From the NCBI GenBank assembly GCA_947446285.1, contig CANFGH010000022.1, forward strand, positions 1 through 36,135: DNA of 36,135 nucleotides, read 5' to 3'. Source of the stretch: Chloroflexota bacterium. GTDB lineage: Bacteria; Chloroflexota; UBA11872; UBA12225. This document shows, one piece after another, positions 17,323 through 24,292 of the stretch (positions are counted from its first letter, which is position 1; every line of letters starts with the position of its first letter). A model generated the notes under the pieces. That model saw only the letters and a program-made list of their open reading frames with translations. It had not been told where the DNA came from and did no database searches. Made by a program: the position numbers and the translations under genes.

Positions 17323-19152
17323 CTAGACCCAGGGGAATGCGAACGTCGGTGGGTTGGCAAACCGTTCCATCGAGATTGCCAGGTGAATTGCCGCCCCAGG
17401 CGCGAGTCTGACAGCGAACGGAATCCCTTGGGGGTTGTGCTCGCCACCCTCAGAATCACGGACGTGGGTCAGCCGGTGCTCGTTGTAGGCGCCACCTTGG
17501 ACAACCACTGTGTGTGCGTCGACCGGGTCCAGATTGACCAGATGGACGGTGACGCCATCGGCGGTCATTCCGTCCACGAGTGCGGCAACGTGCTCAGGCA
17601 AACCGGCGCGACGCCGTGCAGGATCGAAGTAGCGCAATTGGGCGTGAAGGGCATGAACATCGCGTCCAGTCGGGATCCCACCAAGCATCAATTCGGTAAG
17701 CGCGCCGACGGTCGCGGGATTGAAATGGTTCATATCGTCCGACATCGTCGTGTCTGGGGACCGGAGATCAGCGCGGAACCCCTCTACCTTTTGGCGCAGG
17801 GCCTCGAGGTCCGCCTCCAGGGCGCGTTCGGGATACGTCGGGTCAGTCCCATTAATGTAGTTGACCCATGGCGGGACGTGATCCAGCAGCTCAAGGGCTG
17901 ACTGGTCATGCGTCCAGTACCAAAGCGCAAATGCACTCGGGGCAAACTTTGAAGCGCGGTACTCATACCACCCTTCGGGTCCTGTTTCCGGGAGACTCGC
18001 GAGCGACTCGCCGTTCGTGATCCGTTCGAGGCGATCAAGCCGCCCGTACATGTGAGGGTAGACCGTCTTGCCGTCCTGCACCGTCGCGTGGGAATTGACG
18101 TTATCAATCATCCTTCTCAACAACGAGACGTAGCTGGCGTTTCCGGTCATCAACATGCCGTTGGCGAACGAGAATGGCGTCCGGGTGTGATACGCGCGGT
18201 GGGCAACCCGGCCGTTCCACGGGATTTGCATCACCGAGAAACCCCAACCGTAGACGCCGCCGTACCACCCGTATCCGCTGTCAACAGTTCCATCGAGGCC
18301 GACACTCGATGGGATCAATCCGTTGTTCTTTTCAGTTCGTTCGACCCACGCATTGAGATAGTCGCGCACCCAATCACGGTACTTTTCCTCGCCGGTCAGC
18401 GCGTACGCAGCCAGACCAAGCGTCGTGGCACCGAGGTTGACGTGGTTGTCTCCCACCACATCCGTGTAGTCCCGGAAGTGTTCGAGCATCTGGTCGAAAG
18501 ACTGTTCGCCGTGCAGTGCATCGAACCGGCCTTCGACGTCGATCGGATCGCCTGCCCAGTCGAGGGCCGTTGCTGGCCTGAGCAGAGGTCCACGGCTCCC
18601 ATTGAAGAAGCTCCGGATCACCTTGTGTTCCGGATCGTAGTTGGGGACGTGCGGATTTTCTCCCATGTACCAACCGGTCCATCGACGCATCCGTGCAATC
18701 AGGGTCCGGTCATTTGGATCAGACAGCCCCTGCAGGAAGATCGGGCTCCACGCCTCACCATGGTGGAACCAGTCGAAGCAGGCGTGGAATTCCTGGAAGT
18801 ACATGCCATCCCGGCCGAGGGCGACGTCCGTCGTCTTGGCTTCGGTGTACTGGCGGAAATGTCCTTCAAGCGCCTTCTTATAGAGATGGAGGATGCTGTC
18901 GTCCGCGCCCAGTGCATGGAGAACCGTCCAGTTGAGGACGTTCTCGAGCGCATCGTCCGGGCCGTCGTCGCCAGACCAGCGCGGTACACAATTGAGGTAC
19001 CCACGATCATCGAAGTACCGTGCGTAGAACTCATGGCACGCGCGGGTCTGTGCCTCAAGCAGTTGGCGCTGCAAGAGGGCCCATCGTGGAGGCGCGATAG
19101 GCGTCGGAGCGTCAATTACGGTCTGCAAGCTGTTGGGTCGCAACGGAGTCAT
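17323..19152 (-). CDS. Unrecognised 609-residue protein, likely helical-hairpin (glycosidase-like) toroid plus C-terminal beta domain
   Basis: I do not recognise this protein by name. About residues 30-480 show repeated aromatic helix pairs (ENVLNWTVLHAL, FDWFHHGEAWSPIFL, VNLGATTLGLAAYALTGEEK, KYRDWVRDYLNAWVERTEKN). These resemble the (alpha/alpha)6 toroids of GH88, GH105, GH127 and lyase families. Clusters such as GWYGGVYGWGFSV, SFANGMLMTGNASYVSLLRRM and PEGWYEYRASKFAPSAFALW look like a conserved groove. The last 120 residues become strand-rich (TVHLVNLDPVDAHTVVVQGG, PFAVRLAPGAAIHLAISM), as in a terminal beta-sandwich. There is no signal peptide, so it is probably cytoplasmic. The start at 19152 is the first ATG of the frame. 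A TIM-barrel isomerase follows on the same strand, so a carbohydrate substrate is likely; the reaction is unknown. Confidence 0.7.
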   Translation of the reverse strand: MTPLRPNSLQTVIDAPTPIAPPRWALLQRQLLEAQTRACHEFYARYFDDRGYLNCVPRWSGDDGPDDALENVLNWTVLHALGADDSILHLYKKALEGHFRQYTEAKTTDVALGRDGMYFQEFHACFDWFHHGEAWSPIFLQGLSDPNDRTLIARMRRWTGWYMGENPHVPNYDPEHKVIRSFFNGSRGPLLRPATALDWAGDPIDVEGRFDALHGEQSFDQMLEHFRDYTDVVGDNHVNLGATTLGLAAYALTGEEKYRDWVRDYLNAWVERTEKNNGLIPSSVGLDGTVDSGYGWYGGVYGWGFSVMQIPWNGRVAHRAYHTRTPFSFANGMLMTGNASYVSLLRRMIDNVNSHATVQDGKTVYPHMYGRLDRLERITNGESLASLPETGPEGWYEYRASKFAPSAFALWYWTHDQSALELLDHVPPWVNYINGTDPTYPERALEADLEALRQKVEGFRADLRSPDTTMSDDMNHFNPATVGALTELMLGGIPTGRDVHALHAQLRYFDPARRRAGLPEHVAALVDGMTADGVTVHLVNLDPVDAHTVVVQGGAYNEHRLTHVRDSEGGEHNPQGIPFAVRLAPGAAIHLAISMERFANPPTFAFPWV

Positions 19153-19188
19153 GTGGTTGGTCTCCTCAAGCCCGCAGTGTAGCCCGGC

Positions 19189-19779
19189 ATGGCATTGCGC
19201 GGGGTGTCCGAACGGGGTTTCGCACGCGTGTTGACACCAAGCGGGAGTATGCTTTGGTCGGGTGGCCCATCAGAGTTATTCAGGCATTTTCTTGCAGGTC
19301 AACTAGCATTGGCGAAAGAACTCGCGCTGTTCCTTGCGGCGACTGTGATCGCATACAAGCGATACCAGTCTCTCTCTTGGGCACCCACCGCGATCACGTG
19401 GGGTCAGGACAACCGGACTTGCGGGTTCCGCGTTGTCGGGCAGGGGCCCTCATTCCGGTTTGAGAACCGCCTGCCGGGTGCAGACGTCAATCCCTATCTC
19501 GCGTTTGCCGTAACGATTGGCGCGGGCTTGCATGGGATCCGCCATCGGCTCGAGCTTTCTGCGCCAATCTTGGGGAACGCGTATGAGGGCGGCGACGGCA
19601 ATCGGTTGCCTTGCACCCTTCGGGAGGCGATTGCCTGTCTTCGGGGGAGCGAAACCACCCGCAAGGTCCTTGGTGAAGAAGTTACTGCGCACTACCTCCT
19701 TCCTGCTACCCATGAGGCGGACGCCTACGACGGTGCGGTGACGGACTGGGAACGTACCCGGTACTTTGAGCAAGTCTGA
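19189..19779 (+). pseudogene. Glutamine synthetase C-terminal remnant
   Basis: The frame from about 19265 matches only the C-terminal third of GlnA-type enzymes. It includes FRHFLAGQLALAKELALF, ATVIAYKRYQ, WAPTAITWGQDNRTCGFRVV, FRFENRLPGADVNPYLAF and the ending VTDWERTRYFEQV. The catalytic arginine region (NRT...R) and the PGAD.NPYLA loop remain. The beta-grasp N-domain and the ATP and metal sites are absent, and only 37 bp separate the open frame from the divergent gene at 19152, so the N-terminal part was deleted. The first about 30 residues look random. The frame is still open and stops nine bases before an SDR gene, so a truncated protein may be made. It cannot be an active glutamine or gamma-glutamylamide synthetase. 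Confidence 0.82.
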
Positions 19780-19788
19780 GGGGAACCC

Positions 19789-20565
19789 ATGTTCGGACCA
19801 CGATTAGCGGGCAAGGTTGCACTCATTACCGGAGCGGGCATGGGGCAGGGGCAGGCAGCCGCCGTGCTTTTTGCCAAACACGGTGCCCGCGTGATCGTGG
19901 CCGACATCAATCACGATGCAGCACTTTCGACGGTTGACGCGATTCGTCGCGACGGTGGTGATGCGTTCGCGACGACTGGAGATGTGGGGACCCAGTCGGA
20001 TGTCAAGCGCATGGTGGAGGATGGAGTTTCCCATTTTGGTGGGCTTCATATTCTCTACAACAATGCCGGGGTCCTCTGGAAGGATCGCGACAAGTCTGTT
20101 GTCGACACCGAGGAACACTGGTGGGACCGGGTGATGGAGATCAACTTGAAGGGCGTCTACTTCGCCTGCAAGTTCGGAATCCCCCACCTCATTGCCGCTG
20201 GCGGGGGCTCGATCATCAACATCGGGTCAGTGTCGGCGTTGCGAGGGTTTACGCTGCCCCAGGATGCGTATACCGCGTCGAAGGGTGCGTTGATTTCGCT
20301 GACAAAGTCGCTGGCGGTTCAGTATGCGAGGCAGGGCATCCGCGCAAACATCATCCATCCCGGGATAGTTGAGACTCCAATGCAGGCGCCGTACCTCGCG
20401 GACCCGGGCAAGAGAGCATCGTTCGAAGGAGCGACACCGCTTGGGCGCCTTGCGCGACCGGAAGAGATCGCGCAGGTCGCCTTGTTTCTCGCCTCTGAGG
20501 AGTCCTCATACGTGACTGGTGCGGAAATCCCCGTTGATGGCGGGTACACCGCCACCGGGGGATAG
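19789..20565 (+). CDS. SDR-family dehydrogenase
   Basis: This 258-residue classical short-chain dehydrogenase has the cofactor motif TGAGMGQG (14-21), NNAG (91-94), catalytic Ser147 (IGSVSA), Tyr161 and Lys165 (YTASK), and the C-terminal SSYVTGAEIPVDGGYTATGG. Asp39 at the end of beta2 (VIVADI) favours NAD over NADP. It follows the glutamine synthetase remnant by nine bases, with GAGGGGAA before the ATG. L-rhamnose and L-fucose 1-dehydrogenases belong to this superfamily, and the facing gene is rhamnonate-dehydratase-like, so a sugar dehydrogenase role is plausible but unproven. Confidence 0.88.
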   Translation: MFGPRLAGKVALITGAGMGQGQAAAVLFAKHGARVIVADINHDAALSTVDAIRRDGGDAFATTGDVGTQSDVKRMVEDGVSHFGGLHILYNNAGVLWKDRDKSVVDTEEHWWDRVMEINLKGVYFACKFGIPHLIAAGGGSIINIGSVSALRGFTLPQDAYTASKGALISLTKSLAVQYARQGIRANIIHPGIVETPMQAPYLADPGKRASFEGATPLGRLARPEEIAQVALFLASEESSYVTGAEIPVDGGYTATGG

Positions 20566-20575
20566 GCGCAGACGG

Positions 20576-20640
20576 GACACTGGGGACCCTGGGCCATGGG
20601 TGTGGTCCCGTGTCTTGCGTGCCGAGGTTGTCAGGCACGC
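20576..20640. terminator. Paired stem-loops between convergent SDR and rhamnonate-dehydratase-like genes
   Basis: The first hairpin (20576-20614) pairs GACAC plus GGGACC with GGTCCC plus GTGTC across a two-base bulge. The second (20617-20640) is a perfect seven-pair stem, GCGTGCC with GGCACGC, and covers the stop codon of the leftward gene. Two stacked hairpins between facing genes fit bidirectional termination, although neither has a strong T-run. Confidence 0.45.
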
Positions 20641-21806
20641 GCCTCCAGCCATTCGGTGCTGATTTCGAGGCCAAGCCCTGGCGCATCTGTCGGACGGACC
20701 CGGCCATTCCGGATTGGCACCGTTCCCGGTAAGAGCGACATCTCCTCAAGAGGCACGCCAGGAGGAGAAACACCCTCCGACCGCTCTCCCATCGCGATAG
20801 CTGGCATGGCGAGCGACAGATGCTGCCCCCACGGGTAATTCATTCCACCGTGGACAATCATGGTCAGGCCGTGGGCTTCCGCAAGGTGGGCAATCTTCTG
20901 GCCGGACGTAATTCCACCACACCACGCAAGGTCAGGTTGGAGGATGTCGACGAGCCCCTTCGCAGCCGCGTGCGCGAACGGTTGCATTGTGTACCAGTGT
21001 TCTCCGGATGCAAGGACGATCCCGGGGAGGCGATCCCGGACACGCTGGTACCCGTCCATGTCCTCCGGGAGCAAGTAGTCTTCCAGCCACTTGATCCGGT
21101 AGGGGCGCAGGGCTTCGCCGAGGCGGACGGCATGTTCCACGTTCAGTGAAATCCATGCGTCGACCATCACTTCGACGTCAGGTCCAACTTGCTCACGGGT
21201 CTGCGCGACCAATTCCTCGGTCCGGCGTACCGCGCCGATGCCACCCTCCGGCCCTTCGCGAAGGAATACCTTGACCGCCCGAAACCCAAGTTCGAGGAAC
21301 CATTCGATGCTATTGGCGGTTCCGTACGCAAGGTCGGTGTTGCTGGCGTAGCACTCGATTTCCTCCTTCTGAGGCCCGCCAAGGAGCTCGTAGACTGGGC
21401 GTCCAAGGATTTTGCCCTTGAGGTCCCACAGCGCAATGTCAACGGCACTCATTGCGTAACTGGCAAGTCCCGCTGATCCATATGGCGCCGAGATGCGTCG
21501 CATGATGTCCCAATGCTTTTCGGTTGCCAGACAGTCCTGACCGGCAAGGACGGGTGCGAAGTGCCCGTTGATGACTTCACGAACTGGTTCACCGTGGTTC
21601 GTGAAACCGAACCCCTCGGTACCGTCATCCGCGGTGACCACGACCGCGACGCGCTTCCATGTGGCATTCCACCGGTTTCTCCCGAATTCCGGATAGCGCA
21701 GCATCGGGCTGGAGAAGCCGCCTGTCGGTTGCTTCGGCACACGCGGGGACGTTGTTGGTCGGGGTGAGAGGTCGACGGTAGCGGCGCGAATTGACTTGAT
21801 CTTCAC
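20631..21806 (-). CDS. Enolase-superfamily dehydratase, L-rhamnonate-dehydratase-like
   Basis: This 391-residue MR/MLE-type enzyme has metal ligands Asp216 (MVDAWIS), Glu242 (WLEDYL) and Glu269 (SGEHWYTMQPF), plus the general-base His319 (IVHGG). The order WLED-LLPEDMDGYQ-SGEH and the block ILQPDLAWCGGITSGQKIAH closely follow L-rhamnonate dehydratase (RhmD), as does the long C-terminal segment ending PGLGLEIS. RhmD converts L-rhamnonate to 2-keto-3-deoxy-L-rhamnonate, the substrate of HpcH/HpaI-type RhmA, a family represented at 1-510. The GTG at 21806 has AGGA upstream. It is the second acid-sugar dehydratase in the window and is quite distinct from the one at 11798. Close relatives act on other aldonates, so rhamnonate is probable rather than certain. 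Confidence 0.87.
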   Translation of the reverse strand: MKIKSIRAATVDLSPRPTTSPRVPKQPTGGFSSPMLRYPEFGRNRWNATWKRVAVVVTADDGTEGFGFTNHGEPVREVINGHFAPVLAGQDCLATEKHWDIMRRISAPYGSAGLASYAMSAVDIALWDLKGKILGRPVYELLGGPQKEEIECYASNTDLAYGTANSIEWFLELGFRAVKVFLREGPEGGIGAVRRTEELVAQTREQVGPDVEVMVDAWISLNVEHAVRLGEALRPYRIKWLEDYLLPEDMDGYQRVRDRLPGIVLASGEHWYTMQPFAHAAAKGLVDILQPDLAWCGGITSGQKIAHLAEAHGLTMIVHGGMNYPWGQHLSLAMPAIAMGERSEGVSPPGVPLEEMSLLPGTVPIRNGRVRPTDAPGLGLEISTEWLEARA

Positions 21807-21863
21807 AATAGCGTGTCCTGAGTTGTCATGCGGTTTCAGTGCCTGCCAGAGGTCGGGGCAGTC

Positions 21864-22586
21864 CTAACCTCGCCCGATGAATGGCTGCTTGATTGGAAGC
21901 ACGGTGGCTTCGAGCATCGTCACATGAGGTGGCAGGAGCGCCATCCAGACAGCCGCCTGTGCCAGTTCGTCCACACTCATGTTCGCCTCGACAGACGTTG
22001 TCGCGCTTGCGCGTTCGACGCGAGTGTTTCCCGGGTACAGGCAACTGGCTGCGATGTTGTGATCGCGACCTTCGAGCGCGGTCACTTGCGTGAGACCCCA
22101 TACCCCGTGCTTGCTGGCACTGTAGGCGGCGGAACGCGGTCGGACCCGCTGCGCAGAGATGCTGGACACATTGATGATCCGCCCACCGCCCTGGGGCTTC
22201 ATGATCCGCATCGCCTCGCGAGTGCACAGGAACGGCCCGGTGAGGTTCGTGGCGATGACCTTGTTCCACGACTCAAGGGACAGTTCATCGAGCGCCCCAC
22301 CGTCAAATGCGCCGGCGTTGTTCACGAGCACGTCGAGACGCCCGAAGCGGGCTAGGACGGCCTTGAACAACTCGGCAACCGCGTGTTCGTCTGTCACATC
22401 GGTTGGAACTGCCAAGACCTCGGCACCAAGAGCCTGCAGCTCTGTCGTGGCATCGTCAAGGGTCGCGCGGGTCCTGCCCGAAATTGCCACGTGGGCGCCT
22501 TCGCGGGCCATGCCTCGGGCAACACCACGACCGATGCCTCGGCCTCCTCCAGTTACGAGAACGACCTTGCCTTCAAGACCACCCAT
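21864..22586 (-). CDS. SDR-family oxidoreductase
   Basis: This 240-residue classical SDR has TGGGRGIG (12-19), NNAG (89-92), catalytic Ser142 (NVSSIS), Tyr155 and Lys159 (YSASK). Arg38 and Arg40 follow beta2 (ISGRTR), which favours NADP(H). The C-terminus (MLEATVLPIKQPFIGRG) lacks the usual VDGG ending of sugar dehydrogenases, so it may act on a different class of substrate. The ATG at 22586 with a CGGAG ribosome site was chosen over 22685, because the residues before it are Arg-rich and unlike an SDR. It lies upstream of the rhamnonate-dehydratase-like gene, 57 bp away on the same strand, and probably shares its transcript. Confidence 0.87.
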   Translation of the reverse strand: MGGLEGKVVLVTGGGRGIGRGVARGMAREGAHVAISGRTRATLDDATTELQALGAEVLAVPTDVTDEHAVAELFKAVLARFGRLDVLVNNAGAFDGGALDELSLESWNKVIATNLTGPFLCTREAMRIMKPQGGGRIINVSSISAQRVRPRSAAYSASKHGVWGLTQVTALEGRDHNIAASCLYPGNTRVERASATTSVEANMSVDELAQAAVWMALLPPHVTMLEATVLPIKQPFIGRG

Positions 22587-22824
22587 GCAATTACTCCGGG
22601 GCGCGTGATTCCGCCTGGAGCGGCGCGCATCGGCATCATATCCCCGGCTCCCCGGCATGCGCTTGCGGCGCTCAGCGTAGAACACACCACGGGCACTCGT
22701 CCAGGGGCGAAGTAATCGAGTTTCGGTCGGACCCCTTCAGACCCTTGTCCGCATGTCGACGATCAGCCATGTCGGAAGTCGCTTGAGTTCACACGGTGGA
22801 CGAGGGCGAGACAGCCGGCCAGCC

Positions 22825-22844
22825 CGACACAAGGGACTGTGTCG
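22825..22844 (+). promoter_or_regulatory. Flagellin leader hairpin, candidate CsrA-type site
   Basis: CGACACA (22825-22831) pairs perfectly with TGTGTCG (22838-22844) and leaves the loop AGGGAC. The loop presents GGA, and ACAAGGGACTGT is close to the ACA-R-GGA-UGU core of CsrA/RsmA targets. A second GGA pair lies in the ribosome site GGAAGGA, 20-30 bases downstream. The hairpin ends 30 bases before the flagellin ATG. The geometry recalls the hag leader of Bacillus, where CsrA blocks flagellin translation. Confidence 0.45.
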
Positions 22845-22874
22845 AGGAAAACCCCGCCTGGGAAGGACCCCTGA

Positions 22875-23720
22875 ATGGCCTTGCGGATCAATTACAACTA
22901 CGAGTCGGTCGCATCACAGCGCAATCTCTCAGCGTCGCAGTCCAGCTATGGACGTGCGATTGAGCAACTTTCGAGTGGATTGCGGATCAACAAGGCTGCG
23001 GATGACGCGGCCGGTCTAGCCGTGAGCGAGAAACTCAAGAATCAGGTCCGAGGCCTCAATCAGGCGCAGCGCAATGCTCAGGACGGGATTTCCCTTCTGC
23101 AAACTGCGGAAGGTGCGTTGAACGAGACCCACTCCCTGCTGGCTCGGATGCGTGAGTTGGCCGTCCAGTCGGCGAACGACACGCTCTCAAACAGCGACCG
23201 GGTTCACATTCAGGACGAAGTCAATCAACTCTTGTCTGAAGTTGACCGTATCGCAAATTCGACCCAGTTCAACAAGATCAACCTTCTGGATGGTTCTGCC
23301 TCCGCTGTCAAACTGCACGTCGGCGCGAACAAAGAGACAGGCGTGTTCGACAATGAAGTCTCAGTATCGCTTTCCGCCACAAACACAACCACCCTGGCGA
23401 TCAGCACGCTTGGGTCTACTGCGAGCATGACCACCCAGTCGGGTGCGAACAATGCGATTAGCACCTTGGATACTGCGATCGAAACCATCAGCACTGCGCG
23501 TGGCAAATTGGGGGCCAACCAGAACCGCCTCGACCACATGATCGAGAGCCTCGGTGTGGCGACGGAAAACGCCGGGGCTGCGAACAGTCGCATCCGCGAC
23601 GCAGACGTTGCGCAGTCGGTTTCGGAGATGGTCCGCAGCCAGATCCTGCAGCAGTCGACGATGGCCGTGCTTGCCCAAGCGAACCAAGCTCCGCAGATGG
23701 CACTGCAACTCCTCAAGTAA
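22875..23720 (+). CDS. Flagellin
   Basis: This 281-residue filament subunit has the conserved N-terminal D0/D1 helices (residues 1 to about 145: ALRINYNYESVASQRNL, then SSGLRINKAADDAAGLAVSE and LLQTAEGALNETHSLLARMR) and the C-terminal D1/D0 helices (about 195-281, ending QILQQSTMAVLAQANQ then APQMALQLLK). Only about 50 residues lie between them, so it lacks a large D2/D3 domain and would make a thin, plain filament. Secretion is by the flagellar type III system, without a cleaved signal. GGAAGGA precedes the ATG. No other flagellar gene is nearby; the neighbours are catabolic. A 5' leader of up to about 190 bp carries a hairpin, and a strong terminator follows, so it is probably a monocistronic, highly expressed gene. 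The last residue is Lys rather than the usual Gly or Arg. Confidence 0.96.
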   Translation: MALRINYNYESVASQRNLSASQSSYGRAIEQLSSGLRINKAADDAAGLAVSEKLKNQVRGLNQAQRNAQDGISLLQTAEGALNETHSLLARMRELAVQSANDTLSNSDRVHIQDEVNQLLSEVDRIANSTQFNKINLLDGSASAVKLHVGANKETGVFDNEVSVSLSATNTTTLAISTLGSTASMTTQSGANNAISTLDTAIETISTARGKLGANQNRLDHMIESLGVATENAGAANSRIRDADVAQSVSEMVRSQILQQSTMAVLAQANQAPQMALQLLK

Positions 23721-23767
23721 ACCCAAGCGTGCGGGGATGAGACCCCGACCTGCCCAGACGCGCGATA

Positions 23768-23797
23768 GGGAGTCACCGAAATCGGTGGCTCCCTTTT
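23768..23797 (+). terminator. Intrinsic terminator of the flagellin gene
   Basis: A 12-base arm GGGAGTCACCGA at 23768-23779 pairs with TCGGTGGCTCCC at 23782-23793 (one G-T wobble, AA loop) and is followed directly by TTTT at 23794-23797. It lies 47 bases past the flagellin stop. A smaller CGGGG/CCCCG hairpin lies between them. Confidence 0.9.
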
Positions 23798-24292
23798 CGT
23801 CTATGCCTATCCGGGAGGGCGTTCACTCTCGCCTGAGCCCACGGGTGCATGGGTTCGCTCGTCTGGTGAGCCAGCTTGCAAACTTCGCGGAACCAGTCTT
23901 GTGGGATTCGGTCCACAAATCGGCATGGGCCCGCAACCAGAGCCTGCTCCTTCGGTGCCACATGTCTGGCATGCATCGAGCACGCTGCCGTTGACGAGGC
24001 GTAGAACCCTAAGCACTCGGTTTCGGCTCGGCAAAACGCTCGTGGCGTCGGTGTCGGAGACCCACTTCGGGACACCGTCACCTGTGTGCATCGATGTTCG
24101 ATCCGAATGCAGGTTTGGCATTGTCCCTCTCGCCACGCGGGAGCGCGTACCGGAAGGATTGCTGACCGTACATCTGCCGGCGTCGGGGATTTCCCTGATC
24201 CCGAAGCAATGGTTCCCGTGCGCCGGTGTTGGGGACGTCCCGCCCCAAGCATCGGTTAAAGCGAGCTCGGGGCGTGTGTAAGGACTGTGCTC
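23798..24292. other. 495-bp interval with no supportable gene
   Basis: This stretch lies between the flagellin terminator and the stop of the Gfo/Idh/MocA gene. Frames of up to about 150 codons are open on both strands, but none has a recognisable motif or a convincing ribosome site, and they overlap one another. One leftward frame (24136-23807) contains a Cys cluster (CQTCGTEGAGSGCGPMPICG) that could bind metal; I do not call it a gene. No tRNA, repeat or array is visible. Confidence 0.5.

Noticed and set aside
18052-19182. Rightward open frame of 376 codons
   Set aside because: It is antisense to the 609-residue protein and has no domain pattern; the leftward frame has regular secondary-structure periodicity.
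22690-22824. Sigma-28-type promoter for flagellin
   Set aside because: TCGAGTTT near 22718 vaguely resembles a -35, but nothing like GCCGATAA lies at the right distance.
23807-24136. Leftward frame of 109 codons with a Cys cluster (C-x2-C-x8-C)
   Set aside because: It has no good ribosome site or family match, and competing frames overlap it on both strands. The cysteines may be chance.
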